Origin: Stutzerimonas stutzeri KOS6
GTDB lineage: Bacteria; Pseudomonadota; Gammaproteobacteria; Pseudomonadales; Pseudomonadaceae
Direction: 5' to 3'
Assembly (NCBI RefSeq): GCF_000307775.2
Contig: NZ_KK020675.1
Coordinates: 623,281 to 687,280, forward strand
Length of the DNA: 64,000 nucleotides
This document shows, piece after piece, positions 35,609 to 45,392 of this stretch; position 1 is the stretch's first letter, and the number at the start of each line of letters is the position of its first letter. Below the pieces are notes generated by a model. The model searched no databases. It was not told the DNA's origin and saw only the letters and a list, made by a program, of their open reading frames with translations. Position numbers and translations under genes: made by a program.

Positions 35609-36874
35609 TCAACCGTAGCGCTTGCGCGCTTCGATCGCCAATCCGCTGCCAATGCTGCCGAAACGGTTGCCCTCTACATGTCGCGCGCGTGGCAGCAGGC
35701 CAGCGACACTCTCGCGCAACGCCGGAATCGCACTCGAGCCGCCAGTAAAGAACACCGTGTCGACCTCATCGGGTCGCACCCCGGCATCCACCAGCAATTG
35801 ACCGATGCTGCCACCGATGCGCTCGAGCAACGAGGCAATGGCGTCCTCGAAGCCCTGCCGGGTCAGCTCGACACGCAGGTCCGGCTCGATGCGCTGGAAA
35901 TCGATGGCGAAGCGTTGCTGCTCGGTCAGCTCGATCTTGCCCTGCTCCACCTGCATCGCCAGCCAGTGCCCGGCGCGCTGTTCGATCAGGCGGAACAGGC
36001 GGTCGATGCCGGTTGGGTCGACGATGTCATAGCGCATGCTCTGCAGCGCCCGCTGCGAGGCCGGCGCGTAGACCGCATTGATGGTGTGCCAGGTGGCCAG
36101 GTTGAGATGGGTGCTAGTGGGCATCGGCGCCTCACTCTTCATCCGGCTGCCATAGCCGAACAGCGGCATCACGCCCTGCAGACTGAGCTGCTTGTCGAAA
36201 TCGGTACCGCCGATATGCACGCCGCCGGTGGCGAGGATGTCGGCCTGGCGGTCCTCGACGGCTCGCCGTTCGGGCGACAGGCGCACCAGCGAGAAGTCTG
36301 ACGTACCGCCGCCGATATCGACGATCAGCACCCGCTCTTCCTGTTGGATGCGCGACTCGTAGTCAAATGCCGCGGCGATCGGCTCGTACTGGAACGACAC
36401 CTCCCTGAAGCCGATCTTGCGCGCGGCAGCGGCGAGGGTATCGGCCGCCTCGCGATCGGCCTGGCAATCGTCATCGACGAAGAATACCGGCCGGCCCAGG
36501 ACGACCTCCTCGAACGGCCGTCCGGCAGCCGTCTCGGCGCGCTGCTTGAGGGTGCCAAGGAACAGCCCGAGGATCTCCTTGAACGGCATGGCGCTGCCGA
36601 GCACGGTGGTTTCGCTTTTCAGCAGCTTGGAACCCAGCAGGCTCTTGAGCGAACGCATCAGGCGCCCCTCGTAGCCCTCCAGGTATTCGCCGAGGGCCTG
36701 GCGGCCGTAAACCGGTCGACGCTCTTCGAGATTGAAGAACACCACCGAGGGCAATGTCGGCTGCGCGCCTTCCAGCGCGATCAGCGGATCGATGCCGGGC
36801 CGCCACCAGCCAACCGTGGAGTTGGAGGTGCCGAAGTCGATGCCGCAGGCGCGGGCGGGAGAAGCATTTTGCAT
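35609..36874 (-). CDS. Hsp70-like ATPase (YegD type)
   Basis: A 421-residue actin-fold ATPase resembling E. coli YegD, a truncated DnaK relative. Phosphate 1 motif GIDFGTSNSTVG is at about 11-22, phosphate 2 VDIGGGTSDFSLV lies near the middle, and the adenosine motif VFFTGGSSAIPAL lies near the C-terminus. It has no DnaK-type peptide-binding domain, so its chaperone role is uncertain. The ATG at 36874 was chosen because it directly precedes the ATPase fold; the upstream extension is unrelated. Confidence 0.9.
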   Translation of the reverse strand: MQNASPARACGIDFGTSNSTVGWWRPGIDPLIALEGAQPTLPSVVFFNLEERRPVYGRQALGEYLEGYEGRLMRSLKSLLGSKLLKSETTVLGSAMPFKEILGLFLGTLKQRAETAAGRPFEEVVLGRPVFFVDDDCQADREAADTLAAAARKIGFREVSFQYEPIAAAFDYESRIQQEERVLIVDIGGGTSDFSLVRLSPERRAVEDRQADILATGGVHIGGTDFDKQLSLQGVMPLFGYGSRMKSEAPMPTSTHLNLATWHTINAVYAPASQRALQSMRYDIVDPTGIDRLFRLIEQRAGHWLAMQVEQGKIELTEQQRFAIDFQRIEPDLRVELTRQGFEDAIASLLERIGGSIGQLLVDAGVRPDEVDTVFFTGGSSAIPALRESVAGLLPRARHVEGNRFGSIGSGLAIEARKRYG

Positions 36875-36958
36875 GGTGCGTACCGGGCTGCCGAAAAAAC
36901 GGCCGCGCAGTGTAAAGGAGGCCGGCTGCGGATGCAGGTCGATGAGCCTCCGCCCATC

Positions 36959-36995
36959 AAAAAAATGCCCGGCCATCCACAGGGCCGGGCAAAAA
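36959..36995 (-). terminator. Terminator after MFS transporter gene
   Basis: Stem gcccggcc (36967-36974) with ggccgggc (36983-36990), eight-base loop, flanked on the minus strand by a T-run of seven. It ends the MFS transcript before the Hsp70-like gene. Confidence 0.87.
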
Positions 36996-37014
36996 CCCCT
37001 GACGCAGCGCCGAA

Positions 37015-38361
37015 TCAGGCAGGCACGGCTTCCGCCCCGGACGCATCGGTCGCCATTCCCGCGGTCATTCGTTGTGAATCCCGACAGAAGGTGCGCGATG
37101 CCTGGAACAGGAACAGCATGGTCAGCAGCAGCGATGCCGGTATCAGGTACATCGCCCCGTGCAGGCCCTCGGCACGGAAGGCCTCGGCCATTTCGCTGGC
37201 ACCTGCGGCAAGCATCGCGGCTTCGGCGAAATGGTCCGAAAGCAGCCCCACCACCACCGTGCCCATGCCCCCCCCGAGCAGATAAAGCCCGGCGAAGAAC
37301 AGTGCCATGGCGGTGGCCCGCAGGCGCGGTTCGACTACGTCCTGAATGGCCGTATAGACACAGGTATAGAAGTTGTAGGAGAACAGCCAACCGATGCTGA
37401 ATATCGCGACGAACACACCGATCTCGATGCGCCCGGCCAGCAATGCATAGCCGGTCGCGAGGGTGGCGACCAGCATGCTCACCGCCGCGAAGAGCAATCG
37501 GCCCCGGGCGAAGCGCTGGTGAATACGGTCAGCGACCCAGCCGCCCAGCGTCAGGCCGATCAGCCCTGTCAGACCGACGATAACGCCGGTCGCGACCGAC
37601 GCGCTCACCAGGGAAACTCCGTGATAGCGCATCAAGAGCGGCACCATGAAGGCATTGCAGGCATAGGTCGCGAAGTTGAAGGCCAGCCCGGCTAGCACCA
37701 GCCACCAGAAGGTGCGTATCGCCAATACCTTGCGGATCGGCTTCTGCACCGGCTCCTGCGATACCTTGACGGTTTCCGCGGCTCCGCGCCGGGGCTCCTT
37801 GATCAGGAAGATGAACAGCGCCAGCACCAGCCCCGGCACTGCCGCGATGAAGAATGGCGCACGCCAGCTACCGAACGCCTCGACCATGGCACCGATGGTA
37901 AAGAACGCCAGCAGCAGGCCCAGGGGCAGCCCCAGCATGAAGATGCCCATCGCCCGCGCCCGCTTGTGTGCCGGGAACAGGTCGCCGATCAACGAGTTGG
38001 CAGCCGGCGCGTAGCTGGCCTCGCCGATGCCGATGCCCATGCGCACCAGCAGGAAGCTCCAGAAGTTCCAGGCCAGCCCGTTGACTGCCGTCAGGCCGCT
38101 CCAGACCGTCAGCCCCCAGCCCATTATCTTGCGCCGTGAGCCGAGGTCCGCCATGCGCCCCAGCGGCACGCCGGCGATGGCATAGACGATGGTGAACGCG
38201 GTGCCGATCAGGCCGAGCTGGAAGTCGTTGAGATTCCACTCCAGGCGGATCGGCTCGCCGATGATCGCCGGGATGGTACGGTCGAAGAAATTGAACAGGT
38301 TCGCCAGGAACAGCAGAAACAGCACGCGCCAGGCGTTGGATGCTTGGGTGGAAGGCTGCAT
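37015..38361 (-). CDS. MFS transporter (spinster-like)
   Basis: A 448-residue permease with 12 predicted transmembrane segments. The opening FLANLFNFFDRTIPAIIGEP and the loop GRMADLGSRRKIMGWGLTVW are characteristic of the spinster-like branch of the major facilitator superfamily. Substrate is unknown. It ends at a strong terminator and is followed upstream (in transcription) by nothing of the hyi-glxR pair within 90 bases, so it could share their regulation. Confidence 0.9.
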   Translation of the reverse strand: MQPSTQASNAWRVLFLLFLANLFNFFDRTIPAIIGEPIRLEWNLNDFQLGLIGTAFTIVYAIAGVPLGRMADLGSRRKIMGWGLTVWSGLTAVNGLAWNFWSFLLVRMGIGIGEASYAPAANSLIGDLFPAHKRARAMGIFMLGLPLGLLLAFFTIGAMVEAFGSWRAPFFIAAVPGLVLALFIFLIKEPRRGAAETVKVSQEPVQKPIRKVLAIRTFWWLVLAGLAFNFATYACNAFMVPLLMRYHGVSLVSASVATGVIVGLTGLIGLTLGGWVADRIHQRFARGRLLFAAVSMLVATLATGYALLAGRIEIGVFVAIFSIGWLFSYNFYTCVYTAIQDVVEPRLRATAMALFFAGLYLLGGGMGTVVVGLLSDHFAEAAMLAAGASEMAEAFRAEGLHGAMYLIPASLLLTMLFLFQASRTFCRDSQRMTAGMATDASGAEAVPA

Positions 38362-38454
38362 GACGTCGGTCTCGATTGTTCTTATATTCCGGCCGCAGAC
38401 CAGCCGGGACTCGACGATGACTCTAGAGTCTGTACCCGCTCCTGTCTCCGAACA

Positions 38455-39264
38455 TCAACCCGGCTTATGCCGCACGATGGCTAAGCCGGCGCGCCACTCG
38501 GCCAGCCAGCCCAGGCTGGCCTGAGTACCCGCTTCGCCCGGGCGGTACTCGGCACCGAGCCAGCCCTGGTAGCCGCTCGCCTGCAATGCCCGCAGCGCCG
38601 CTGCGAAGTCCAGCTCACCGCTGCCTGGCGCACCTCTTCCAGGGCAGTCGGCAAACTGAACATGGCCGATACGGCCGGCCAGCTGCGCGATGCAGCTCGG
38701 CACGTCCAGCTCCTGTCGCGCCACGTGGTAGAAGTCCAGCTGCGCCTGGCAGTTGGGATGGTCGACCCGTTCCAGCAGTGCCTTGAGCTCCGCCGCGCTG
38801 TTGATCAGGAAGCCCGGCATATCGTGCGGGTTGATGGCTTCGCAGAGCACCCGAATGCCGAGCATGTCGAAGGCATCGGCGGTCTTCCACAGATTGTGCT
38901 CGAGCGTCTCAAGTGCCAGCTCACGCTCGACGCCCTCGGCGAGGCGCCCTGGCAGCACGTTCACGCAGGCTGGGCGGACCATAAGCGCATAGGTCAGCGC
39001 CTCCTGCAGAGCCGCGTCGAAAGCTTCCTGCCGATCCGGCACCGCCGCCAGACCCGGCCCGCCCTGCATGAGGTCGCCGGCCGGCAGGTTGATCAGCACG
39101 AGCGGCAGGCCGGCACGCGCGAGCTGTTCCCTCAGGCGAATGGCCGGCAGCTCATAGGGGAACTGGATCTCCACGCCATCGAAGCCGGCCGTACGGGCGG
39201 CCAGGACGCGCTCGGCAAGCGGAAGCTCGGTGAACAGCAGCGACAGGTTGGCGGCGATTTTCAC
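38455..39264 (-). CDS. hyi: Hydroxypyruvate isomerase-like protein
   Basis: A 269-residue TIM-barrel isomerase of the Hyi/xylose isomerase-like family, interconverting hydroxypyruvate and tartronate semialdehyde. Metal and substrate residues sit in CEAINPHDMPGF, NCQAQLDFYHVAR, IGHVQFADCPGRGAPG and GWLGAEYRP. The GTG start at 39264 overlaps the stop of glxR (GTGA), so the two are coupled. In most bacteria gcl (glyoxylate carboligase) comes first; it is absent here, so the pair may serve another route to tartronate semialdehyde. Confidence 0.88.
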   Translation of the reverse strand: MKIAANLSLLFTELPLAERVLAARTAGFDGVEIQFPYELPAIRLREQLARAGLPLVLINLPAGDLMQGGPGLAAVPDRQEAFDAALQEALTYALMVRPACVNVLPGRLAEGVERELALETLEHNLWKTADAFDMLGIRVLCEAINPHDMPGFLINSAAELKALLERVDHPNCQAQLDFYHVARQELDVPSCIAQLAGRIGHVQFADCPGRGAPGSGELDFAAALRALQASGYQGWLGAEYRPGEAGTQASLGWLAEWRAGLAIVRHKPG

Positions 39265-40148
39265 AGATCGTCCTCCCGATACATCTGCACCAGGGTGGCC
39301 GGATCGCGCTCGAGGTTGCCCTGGCTGCCATGCAGGCGCATCAACTGCGCGGCCAACCCGCTGAGCGGAGTCGCCGAGCCCTGCTCGCGGGACAGCTTCA
39401 CCGCGGTATCCAGATCCTTGAGCAGGGTGCGCACGTGCCATTTCACCGGTTCGAACTCGCTCGCCGCCATCTGCGGCGCGAGAATCTGCAGCGGCCGGGA
39501 GTCGGCGAATCCGCCAGCCAGGGCGGGTGCCAGCAGGCTGGCGTCGACCCCGGCACGCTCGGCCAGTGCCACCACTTCGGCGATCACCAGCGCATTGCAG
39601 GCCACGATCATCTGATTGCAGACCTTGGTCACCTGCCCCGCGCCAACATCCCCCATGTGCGTGAGGCGCTGACCGAGGTTCATCAGGATCGGCCGAACCC
39701 GTTCGACATCCTCGCCGCGGCCGCCGGCCATGATCACCAGGCTGCCAGCCTCCGCGCCAGCGGTGCCGCCGGATACCGGTGCATCAACCCAGCGCATGCC
39801 ACTGCGAAACTCCAGTTCCGCGGCCATGTCGCGCGTCGCGGTCGGCTCGAGGCTGGAATGATCGACCAGCAACTTGCCGGCCTTGCCGCCCTCTGCGATT
39901 CCGGCCTCGCCGAATAACACGTCGCGGACCGCCGTGGTGTCGGCCAGGCACAGCAGCACGATATCCGCCTCGGCACAGAGCCCGGCGGGGGTCGCCACCA
40001 CTTTGGCGCCGAGTTCGGCCAGCGGCTGGCACTTCTCCGGTGAACGATTCCACACGGCCAGCCGGTAGCCTGCGGCCAGCAGGCGTCGGCACATTGGCAA
40101 ACCCATCAGGCCGATACCGGCGAAGGCGAGAGATGGCAGATCGGACAT
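39261..40148 (-). CDS. glxR: 2-hydroxy-3-oxopropionate (tartronate semialdehyde) reductase
   Basis: A 295-residue beta-hydroxyacid dehydrogenase reducing tartronate semialdehyde to glycerate. The dinucleotide motif AFAGIGLMGLPM is at about 8-19, the substrate motif DAPVSGGTAGAEAG is near 120, and the catalytic Lys lies in GQVTKVCNQMIV near 170. It is the first gene of a two-gene operon with hyi, overlapping it by four bases. 3-hydroxyisobutyrate dehydrogenase is the main alternative, but the hyi partner favours GlxR/GarR. Confidence 0.88.
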   Translation of the reverse strand: MSDLPSLAFAGIGLMGLPMCRRLLAAGYRLAVWNRSPEKCQPLAELGAKVVATPAGLCAEADIVLLCLADTTAVRDVLFGEAGIAEGGKAGKLLVDHSSLEPTATRDMAAELEFRSGMRWVDAPVSGGTAGAEAGSLVIMAGGRGEDVERVRPILMNLGQRLTHMGDVGAGQVTKVCNQMIVACNALVIAEVVALAERAGVDASLLAPALAGGFADSRPLQILAPQMAASEFEPVKWHVRTLLKDLDTAVKLSREQGSATPLSGLAAQLMRLHGSQGNLERDPATLVQMYREDDL

Positions 40149-40686
40149 GGGCGGCTCCTTGATGAACGAGGCGCTGATTCTAGCGCCGCACCGCGGTCGA
40201 CGGCCATGCGAGGTACCAACTGATGCGGTGGGACTGGACGCGCTGCTGCCGGCGCCGAGGCTGCCTGTCTACCGGCCTCTAGTTCTGGGGAAGGTCGATG
40301 AGCAATGGTCCCAGGAGAACCACGGCCAGGCGAGCCTCGACGAATACCTTCTCGCTGAAAGGCACTGCGCGAGGGCGCGTGGAATCCGTTGCACCGGCCT
40401 CGATCCGTGCCACCTCCCTGAATGAATGACCATCTGCCCAGACCATAGTCGTTCGACGCCGCTTATCGCACTTCACATTCGTATCCTTGGCACGCCGGTG
40501 GCACTTTGGTGATATTCGGCCACTACAGATCCTTAGGTCTGGGTGCCGGAAAAAGTTCGTCGCGCCGGCCGGTATTTCTTGCCCCGCGAGCAACCGAGCC
40601 GCGGACCGAGCTTTCGCTTGGCGTGGCACGCCCCACAGGCTCTATAATCCGCACGCTTTTTTCCGCTATTGAACCGGAGAACCTCA
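40149..40686. other. 538-base gap; nothing recognisable except a promoter
   Basis: I see no convincing gene. A minus-strand frame at 40279-40629 has no ribosome site or family likeness and mixed composition. The right end carries the candidate promoter of the PhnD-like operon. The middle could be a decayed gene remnant, but I cannot show that. Confidence 0.5.
40618..40648 (+). promoter_or_regulatory. Candidate sigma-70 promoter of the PhnDCEE operon
   Basis: TATAAT at 40643-40648 is a perfect -10 box. The best -35 candidate is TTGGCG at 40618-40623, spaced 19 bases, longer than optimal. It lies 39 bases before the first gene start. Confidence 0.5.
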
Positions 40687-41538
40687 ATGCTGAAGCGCAC
40701 CCTGGCAGCCGTTGCCGGCCTTGCCCTGTCCCTGTCTATTGCCACCGTCCATGCCGCCGAAATCCTGCGGGTTTCTGCCATCCCCGATGAAGCCCCCACC
40801 GAGCTGATCCGCAAGTTCAAGCCTCTCGGCGAATATCTGGAGCAGCAACTGGGCATGCCGGTGAAGTTCACCCCGGTTTCGGACTATGCCGCCGTCGTCG
40901 AATCGCTGGCCGCGGATCGCCTCGACCTTGCCTGGCTGGGCGGTTTCACCTTCGTCCAGACCCGTCTGAAGACCGGCAATGCGATTCCGCTGGTGCAGCG
41001 TGAGCAGGACGAACAGTTCACCAGCAAGTTCATTACGGCCGACCCCGACGTGCAGTCCCTGGCGGACCTGAAGGGCAAGACCTTCGCTTTCGGCTCCGTA
41101 TCCTCGACCTCCGGCAGCCTGATGCCGCGCTACTTCATGCTCGAGGACGGCATCGAGCCGGAAAAATTCTTCAAACGCATTGCCTACTCCGGCGCCCACG
41201 ACGCCACCGCCGCCTGGGTCGAGGCAGGCAAGGCCGATGCCGGCGTGCTCAACGCCTCGGTCTGGGACAAGCTGGTCGCGGCCGGCAAGGTCGATACTGC
41301 CAAGGTCCGCGTGATTTCCACCACTCCGCCGTACTACGACTACAACTGGACGGTGCGCGGCAACCTCGATCCGGCGCTGGTCGAGAAGATCAAGGCGGCG
41401 TTCCTGGCCCTCGACCCGGCCAATCCCGAGCACAAGGCCATTCTCGATCTGCAGGCCGCCAGCCGCTTCATCGAAACCAAGCCGGAAAACTATACCAGCA
41501 TCGAGGAAGCGGCACGTGCAGCCGGACTGCTCAAGTGA
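40687..41538 (+). CDS. PhnD-type ABC binding protein, putative selenate/oxyanion class
   Basis: A 283-residue periplasmic binding protein with a signal peptide ending ATVHA (about 23). The PhnD/PtxB fold is indicated by [40 protein letters not shown] and [15 protein letters not shown]. The sequence resembles the family annotated as putative selenate ABC transporter binding protein rather than true phosphonate binders; this comes from memory and needs testing. It leads a four-gene importer operon with no C-P lyase or phosphite dehydrogenase genes nearby. Confidence 0.88.
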   Translation: MLKRTLAAVAGLALSLSIATVHAAEILRVSAIPDEAPTELIRKFKPLGEYLEQQLGMPVKFTPVSDYAAVVESLAADRLDLAWLGGFTFVQTRLKTGNAIPLVQREQDEQFTSKFITADPDVQSLADLKGKTFAFGSVSSTSGSLMPRYFMLEDGIEPEKFFKRIAYSGAHDATAAWVEAGKADAGVLNASVWDKLVAAGKVDTAKVRVISTTPPYYDYNWTVRGNLDPALVEKIKAAFLALDPANPEHKAILDLQAASRFIETKPENYTSIEEAARAAGLLK

Positions 41539-41557
41539 TGGCTTGCCCGCCCCGCTC

Positions 41558-42412
41558 ATGAGCACGCAGACGTTGCAGGCACCGAGGAACGGCGCGGCCG
41601 GCTGCAGCGCCGCACTGCAACTGGTCGGCGTGGGGCACACCCATGCGGGCGGGCAGGCTGCATTGCGCGGCATCGATCTGCAGATCGCACAAGGCGAACG
41701 GGTCGCCATCATCGGGCCGTCCGGGGCGGGCAAGACCACGCTGCTGCGCCTGCTGGCCACCGCGCTCAGACCCGACCAGGGCAAACTCGACATTCTCGGC
41801 CAACAGCCCTGGGCGCTCTCGGCCGCGGCCCGCCAGCGCCTGCGCAGCCGCATCGGGCTGATCCATCAAGCGCCCCCGCTGCCGCCACGGCAACGGGTCA
41901 TCAGCGCGGTGCTGGCCGGCCGCCTGGGCCGATGGTCACTGTCCAGGAGCCTGCTCAGCCTGCTCTATCCGCTGGATCGTGGGGGCGCCGCCGATGCGCT
42001 CGGGCGGCTGGATCTGGCCGACAAGCTGTACATGCGCTGCGACCAGCTATCCGGTGGCCAGCTGCAGCGCATCGGCATCGCGCGGGTGCTTTATCAGCAA
42101 CCGGAGCTGATCCTCGCCGACGAGCCCGTCTCGGCCATGGACCCGGTCCTGGCCAGCCATACCCTCGGCGTGCTCAGCCGCGAAGCCCGGCACCGCAACG
42201 CCACGCTGCTGGCCAGCCTGCATGCGGTGGAGCTCGCGCTGGAGCATTTTCCCCGCATCGTTGGCGTGCGTGATGGCCGCATCCTGTTCGACAAGCCCGC
42301 CGCCGCGGTCAGCCCCGCCGAACTGGACGCCCTGTACAGCAACGAACAGCTCGATCGCTCGCCCGCGCCACCGCCAAGGCACACCGCCCAGCTGAACATC
42401 CCGCGATGCTGA
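41558..42412 (+). CDS. PhnC-type ABC transporter ATP-binding protein
   Basis: A 284-residue ATPase with Walker [10 protein letters not shown] (53-61), signature [15 protein letters not shown], Walker B LILADEP and the PhnC-type MDP D-loop. The ATG at 41558 has only a weak ribosome site 19 bases after the upstream stop. Its 3-prime end overlaps the next permease gene by seven bases. It supplies energy to the PhnE-like pair. Confidence 0.9.
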   Translation: MSTQTLQAPRNGAAGCSAALQLVGVGHTHAGGQAALRGIDLQIAQGERVAIIGPSGAGKTTLLRLLATALRPDQGKLDILGQQPWALSAAARQRLRSRIGLIHQAPPLPPRQRVISAVLAGRLGRWSLSRSLLSLLYPLDRGGAADALGRLDLADKLYMRCDQLSGGQLQRIGIARVLYQQPELILADEPVSAMDPVLASHTLGVLSREARHRNATLLASLHAVELALEHFPRIVGVRDGRILFDKPAAAVSPAELDALYSNEQLDRSPAPPPRHTAQLNIPRC

Positions 42413-43239
42413 ACTCCAGCATGCCGCTGCGCGACCCCGCCGCCACTTCCCGCTTGCTGCTGACGCTGTTGGCCGTGGCGCTGCTCTGGCCCGGACTGAA
42501 GCTGAGCGAGCTGGATCTCGGCGTGCTGTTCGACGGTAGCAACGCCGATACCATGGGTACCTTCGTCGCGGCCTTCTGGCCACCGGAGCACAGCGGCGAG
42601 TTTCTCCGCCTGCTCTGGCAGGCGACGCTGGAAACGCTCGCCATTGCCACCGCCGGCATGGCGCTGGCGCTGGCCGTCGCGATCCCCTGCGCCCTGCTCG
42701 CCACCCGCGCATTGTCGCTCTCGGCGCTCGGCCGCAGTGGCCGCCCGGCCTGGTGGGCGCAGGCGCTGCGCTGGCCGGTTCGTGGCCTGCTGATCGTGTT
42801 GCGCAGCATCCCGGAAATCGTCTGGGCGCTGCTGTTCGTGCGTGCCGTGGGCCTGGGCCCGACCGCCGGCGTACTGGCCATCGCCATCACCTATGCCGGC
42901 ATGCTCGGCAAGGTCTATGCGGAGATCTTCGAGTCGGTGGATCCACTGCCTGCCCGCGCGCTACTCGGCGCCGGTGCATCACGGATTCAGGCATTCCTCT
43001 ATGGGGTGCTGCCGCAGGCCACCGGCGAAATGCTGTCCTATTCCGTCTATCGCTGGGAGTGCGCGGTTCGTGCATCGGTAGTGATGGGTTTCGTCGGTGC
43101 CGGCGGCCTGGGCCAGCAGATGGACCTGTCGATGCGCATGTTCGCCGGTGGCGAAGTCGCCAGCATGCTGCTGACGTTCCTCGCGCTGGTGCTGCTGGCC
43201 GACCTGCTGAGTCGGCTGCTGCGCTGGAGGTTCGCATGA
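42406..43239 (+). CDS. PhnE-type ABC permease 1
   Basis: A 277-residue inner-membrane permease with about six transmembrane segments and an EAA-like loop, [20 protein letters not shown], then [16 protein letters not shown] near the end, a PhnE hallmark. Coupled to both neighbours: overlaps the ATPase gene by seven bases and the second permease by four. Two permeases suggest a heterodimeric channel. Confidence 0.92.
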   Translation: MLNSSMPLRDPAATSRLLLTLLAVALLWPGLKLSELDLGVLFDGSNADTMGTFVAAFWPPEHSGEFLRLLWQATLETLAIATAGMALALAVAIPCALLATRALSLSALGRSGRPAWWAQALRWPVRGLLIVLRSIPEIVWALLFVRAVGLGPTAGVLAIAITYAGMLGKVYAEIFESVDPLPARALLGAGASRIQAFLYGVLPQATGEMLSYSVYRWECAVRASVVMGFVGAGGLGQQMDLSMRMFAGGEVASMLLTFLALVLLADLLSRLLRWRFA

Positions 43240-44003
43240 AACTGCTGTCGCGCCTGCTGATTCCCCTCGGACTGGTCGCTGCGACAGTGGCAGCCTTTGC
43301 CTTCCTGCAACTGGAAAGTGCCGCGCTGTTCAGTCGCCAAGGCGTCGGGCAGATGGCCGCTTATGCCTCTGGCTTTCTCGCGCCCGACCTTTCGCCTGCA
43401 CACCTGCGGGCCATCGGCCAGGGCACGCTGGAAACCCTGGCCATGTCGGCCGTCGGCACCCTGCTCGCCGCGCTCTGCGGCTTGCTGCTGGCGCTACCGG
43501 CTGCCGGGCGCTGCGGGCTGCTGCCACAGGCGGCCTCCCGACTGCTTCTCAATGCCCTGCGAGCGATACCGGAACTGGTTTGGGCGGCACTGATGGTGCT
43601 GGCCGCCGGACTGGGGCCGAACGCCGGCACGCTGGCGCTGGCCCTGCATACCGCCGGAGTGCTTGGCCGGCTGTTCGCCGAAGCGCTGGAGAACACGCCG
43701 GCACCACCTGGTGAAGCGCTGCGCCTGGCCGGCAGCGGACGCATCGCCGCGTTCTGCTACGGCACCCTGCCGACCCTCTGGCCGCAACTGGTGGCCTACA
43801 CGCTGTATCGCTGGGAAAACAACATCCGCATGGCCAGCGTGCTAGGTTTCGTCGGGGCCGGTGGTCTGGGCCAGATGCTCTACATGAGTCTCAGCCTGTT
43901 TCAGGAGGCCCAGGCCTCGACCGTGATTCTTGCCATGCTGCTGATGGTACTGGCGGTCGACAGCCTCAGCGCCTGGGCTCGACAGCGCTGGGTGCGGGGC
44001 TGA
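43236..44003 (+). CDS. PhnE-type ABC permease 2
   Basis: A 255-residue partner permease with EAA-like loop EALENTPAPPGEALRLAGSG and the shared ending [20 protein letters not shown]. It starts at ATG 43236 in an ATGA overlap with permease 1. It is the last gene of the operon. The frame extends far upstream inside permease 1 but those starts are not needed. Confidence 0.9.
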   Translation: MKLLSRLLIPLGLVAATVAAFAFLQLESAALFSRQGVGQMAAYASGFLAPDLSPAHLRAIGQGTLETLAMSAVGTLLAALCGLLLALPAAGRCGLLPQAASRLLLNALRAIPELVWAALMVLAAGLGPNAGTLALALHTAGVLGRLFAEALENTPAPPGEALRLAGSGRIAAFCYGTLPTLWPQLVAYTLYRWENNIRMASVLGFVGAGGLGQMLYMSLSLFQEAQASTVILAMLLMVLAVDSLSAWARQRWVRG

Positions 44004-44021
44004 CCGGCGCAACCGGTAACG

Positions 44022-44052
44022 TTGACATTTGTAAGGTAGTTCACTGACTATC
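44022..44052 (+). promoter_or_regulatory. Candidate promoter before CHASE2 operon
   Basis: A consensus TTGACA at about 44022-44027 is followed after about 19 bases by GACTAT near 44047. The -10 match is weak. It is about 40 bases before the CHASE2 start and downstream of the PhnE2 stop. Confidence 0.4.
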
Positions 44053-44087
44053 CGTGATGACACTTTGAGATCATCAGGGAAGATTGG

Positions 44088-45392
44088 GTGCCGGCTTTAC
44101 TACAAAAGATAGCTACGCTGCGAACCCCACTCGCGCTACTTGCGATCCTGCTCGATCCCTTCGGCCTGACCACAGCCACCGATGTCGCCTCTTCCCGCCT
44201 GCTCAATCAATTGCAGGCAAACAGCTATGCCGACAGCGCCAGACGGCAAATTGCCGTAGTGATCATCGACGATGCGTTCTTGCGCGAGCGGCAAAGCCAC
44301 TGGCCGCTGCCCTATAGCGAACAGAGCAAGCTTTTCCGCCAGTTGCTGGCCTATCGCCCGGCCGCAGTCATGGTGGACCTGATGTACAGCTACGACCACT
44401 CCCGTGGCCGCAGCAACGACAGCAGTCAGCTACTGGCCAATGTGTTCGAGCGCTATCGGGCCGCCGACGTCCCCTTGTATCTCGCCAACTCCGGTGCCAC
44501 CGAATCAAATGTCCTGCCAGCCTTCGCCAACGTAAGCCAGCCTGCATTGGTGAGCTGGAGCGGCTATGGCGATCAATACCCGCTGGCAGCCGAAACCGCT
44601 TACGGATGGATGGACAGCGCGGCCTTCGCGCTGTACCGCAGCTATTGCGCGCAACACGGCTGCGCGCCGCTTCCAAACACGCCGCAAAAAGCCGCAGAGC
44701 ATCCGCCGATGGCTCTGCAATGGGGTCGAGACCCCGCGTCAGAACAGAGACGGGTGAGCGATGTAAGCCAATGCGCCACAGCGCCCGGTTTCTGGCAAGA
44801 GGTTCTCGCACGGCTCGCTCAGGCGGTGTTCTGGCGGATCAACGCGCCTGCCGAAGCACTCTGCCCGTACCACCTGACCATCACAGCCAGTGCCCTGGCC
44901 ACCACAGTGCCGCAGGAGCGGGCGTTGTTGCGCGAGCTGCTTGGCGACCGCCTGGTACTGGTCGGAGCCTCCATCAACTCGGCCGAGGATCTCGTCAGCT
45001 CGCCCGTTCACGGCAAGCTGCCGGGCGTATATGCCCATGCCATGGCGCTGGATAACCTGATCCAGTACGGCCAGGACTACATCGCTGCACCAGCGCAGCT
45101 CTTCGGCACCGACATCGACGTACTCGACCTGCTCGAAGTCGCCTTCATTCTCGCTCTCCTCTGGTTCGAGTCCACCCGCGCAGGCCTGTCCCCGAGATGT
45201 CGCCTGACGGTTGCGCTCGGCGCGGCGATCGGACTGCTCATGCTCAGCGGGCTGCTTTACCAACTGCGCGTCACGCCGGTGAACATCCTCGGCCTGCTGT
45301 TACTGATCGGCCTGCTGATGCCGAAAAAACCGGAATGCACGCCTCACAACCCTGCCTGCACACGAAAGGAGTCATCATGCGCAAACCCCTAG
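44088..45392 (+). CDS. CHASE2-domain membrane sensor without output domain
   Basis: A 434-residue protein. A short N-terminal membrane segment (about 13-25) is followed by a periplasmic CHASE2 domain (about 30-345), with the typical AVVIIDDAFLRERQSHWPLPYSEQ-like start, AVMVDLMYSYDHSR and DRLVLVGASINSAEDLVSSP. Three transmembrane helices close it (about 343-411). CHASE2 usually sits on adenylate cyclases or histidine kinases; here only about 20 residues follow the last helix, so there is no enzyme output. GTG start. The end overlaps the next gene by 16 bases. Confidence 0.88.
   Translation: MPALLQKIATLRTPLALLAILLDPFGLTTATDVASSRLLNQLQANSYADSARRQIAVVIIDDAFLRERQSHWPLPYSEQSKLFRQLLAYRPAAVMVDLMYSYDHSRGRSNDSSQLLANVFERYRAADVPLYLANSGATESNVLPAFANVSQPALVSWSGYGDQYPLAAETAYGWMDSAAFALYRSYCAQHGCAPLPNTPQKAAEHPPMALQWGRDPASEQRRVSDVSQCATAPGFWQEVLARLAQAVFWRINAPAEALCPYHLTITASALATTVPQERALLRELLGDRLVLVGASINSAEDLVSSPVHGKLPGVYAHAMALDNLIQYGQDYIAAPAQLFGTDIDVLDLLEVAFILALLWFESTRAGLSPRCRLTVALGAAIGLLMLSGLLYQLRVTPVNILGLLLLIGLLMPKKPECTPHNPACTRKESSCANP

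Noticed and set aside
35609..37390. Hsp70-like gene starting 172 codons further upstream
   Set aside because: The extra region crosses the MFS terminator and the MFS gene; ATG 36874 begins the ATPase fold directly.
40279..40629. Minus-strand frame of 116 codons in the 538-base gap
   Set aside because: No ribosome site, no signal or domain, and mixed character; kept only as an unexplained gap.
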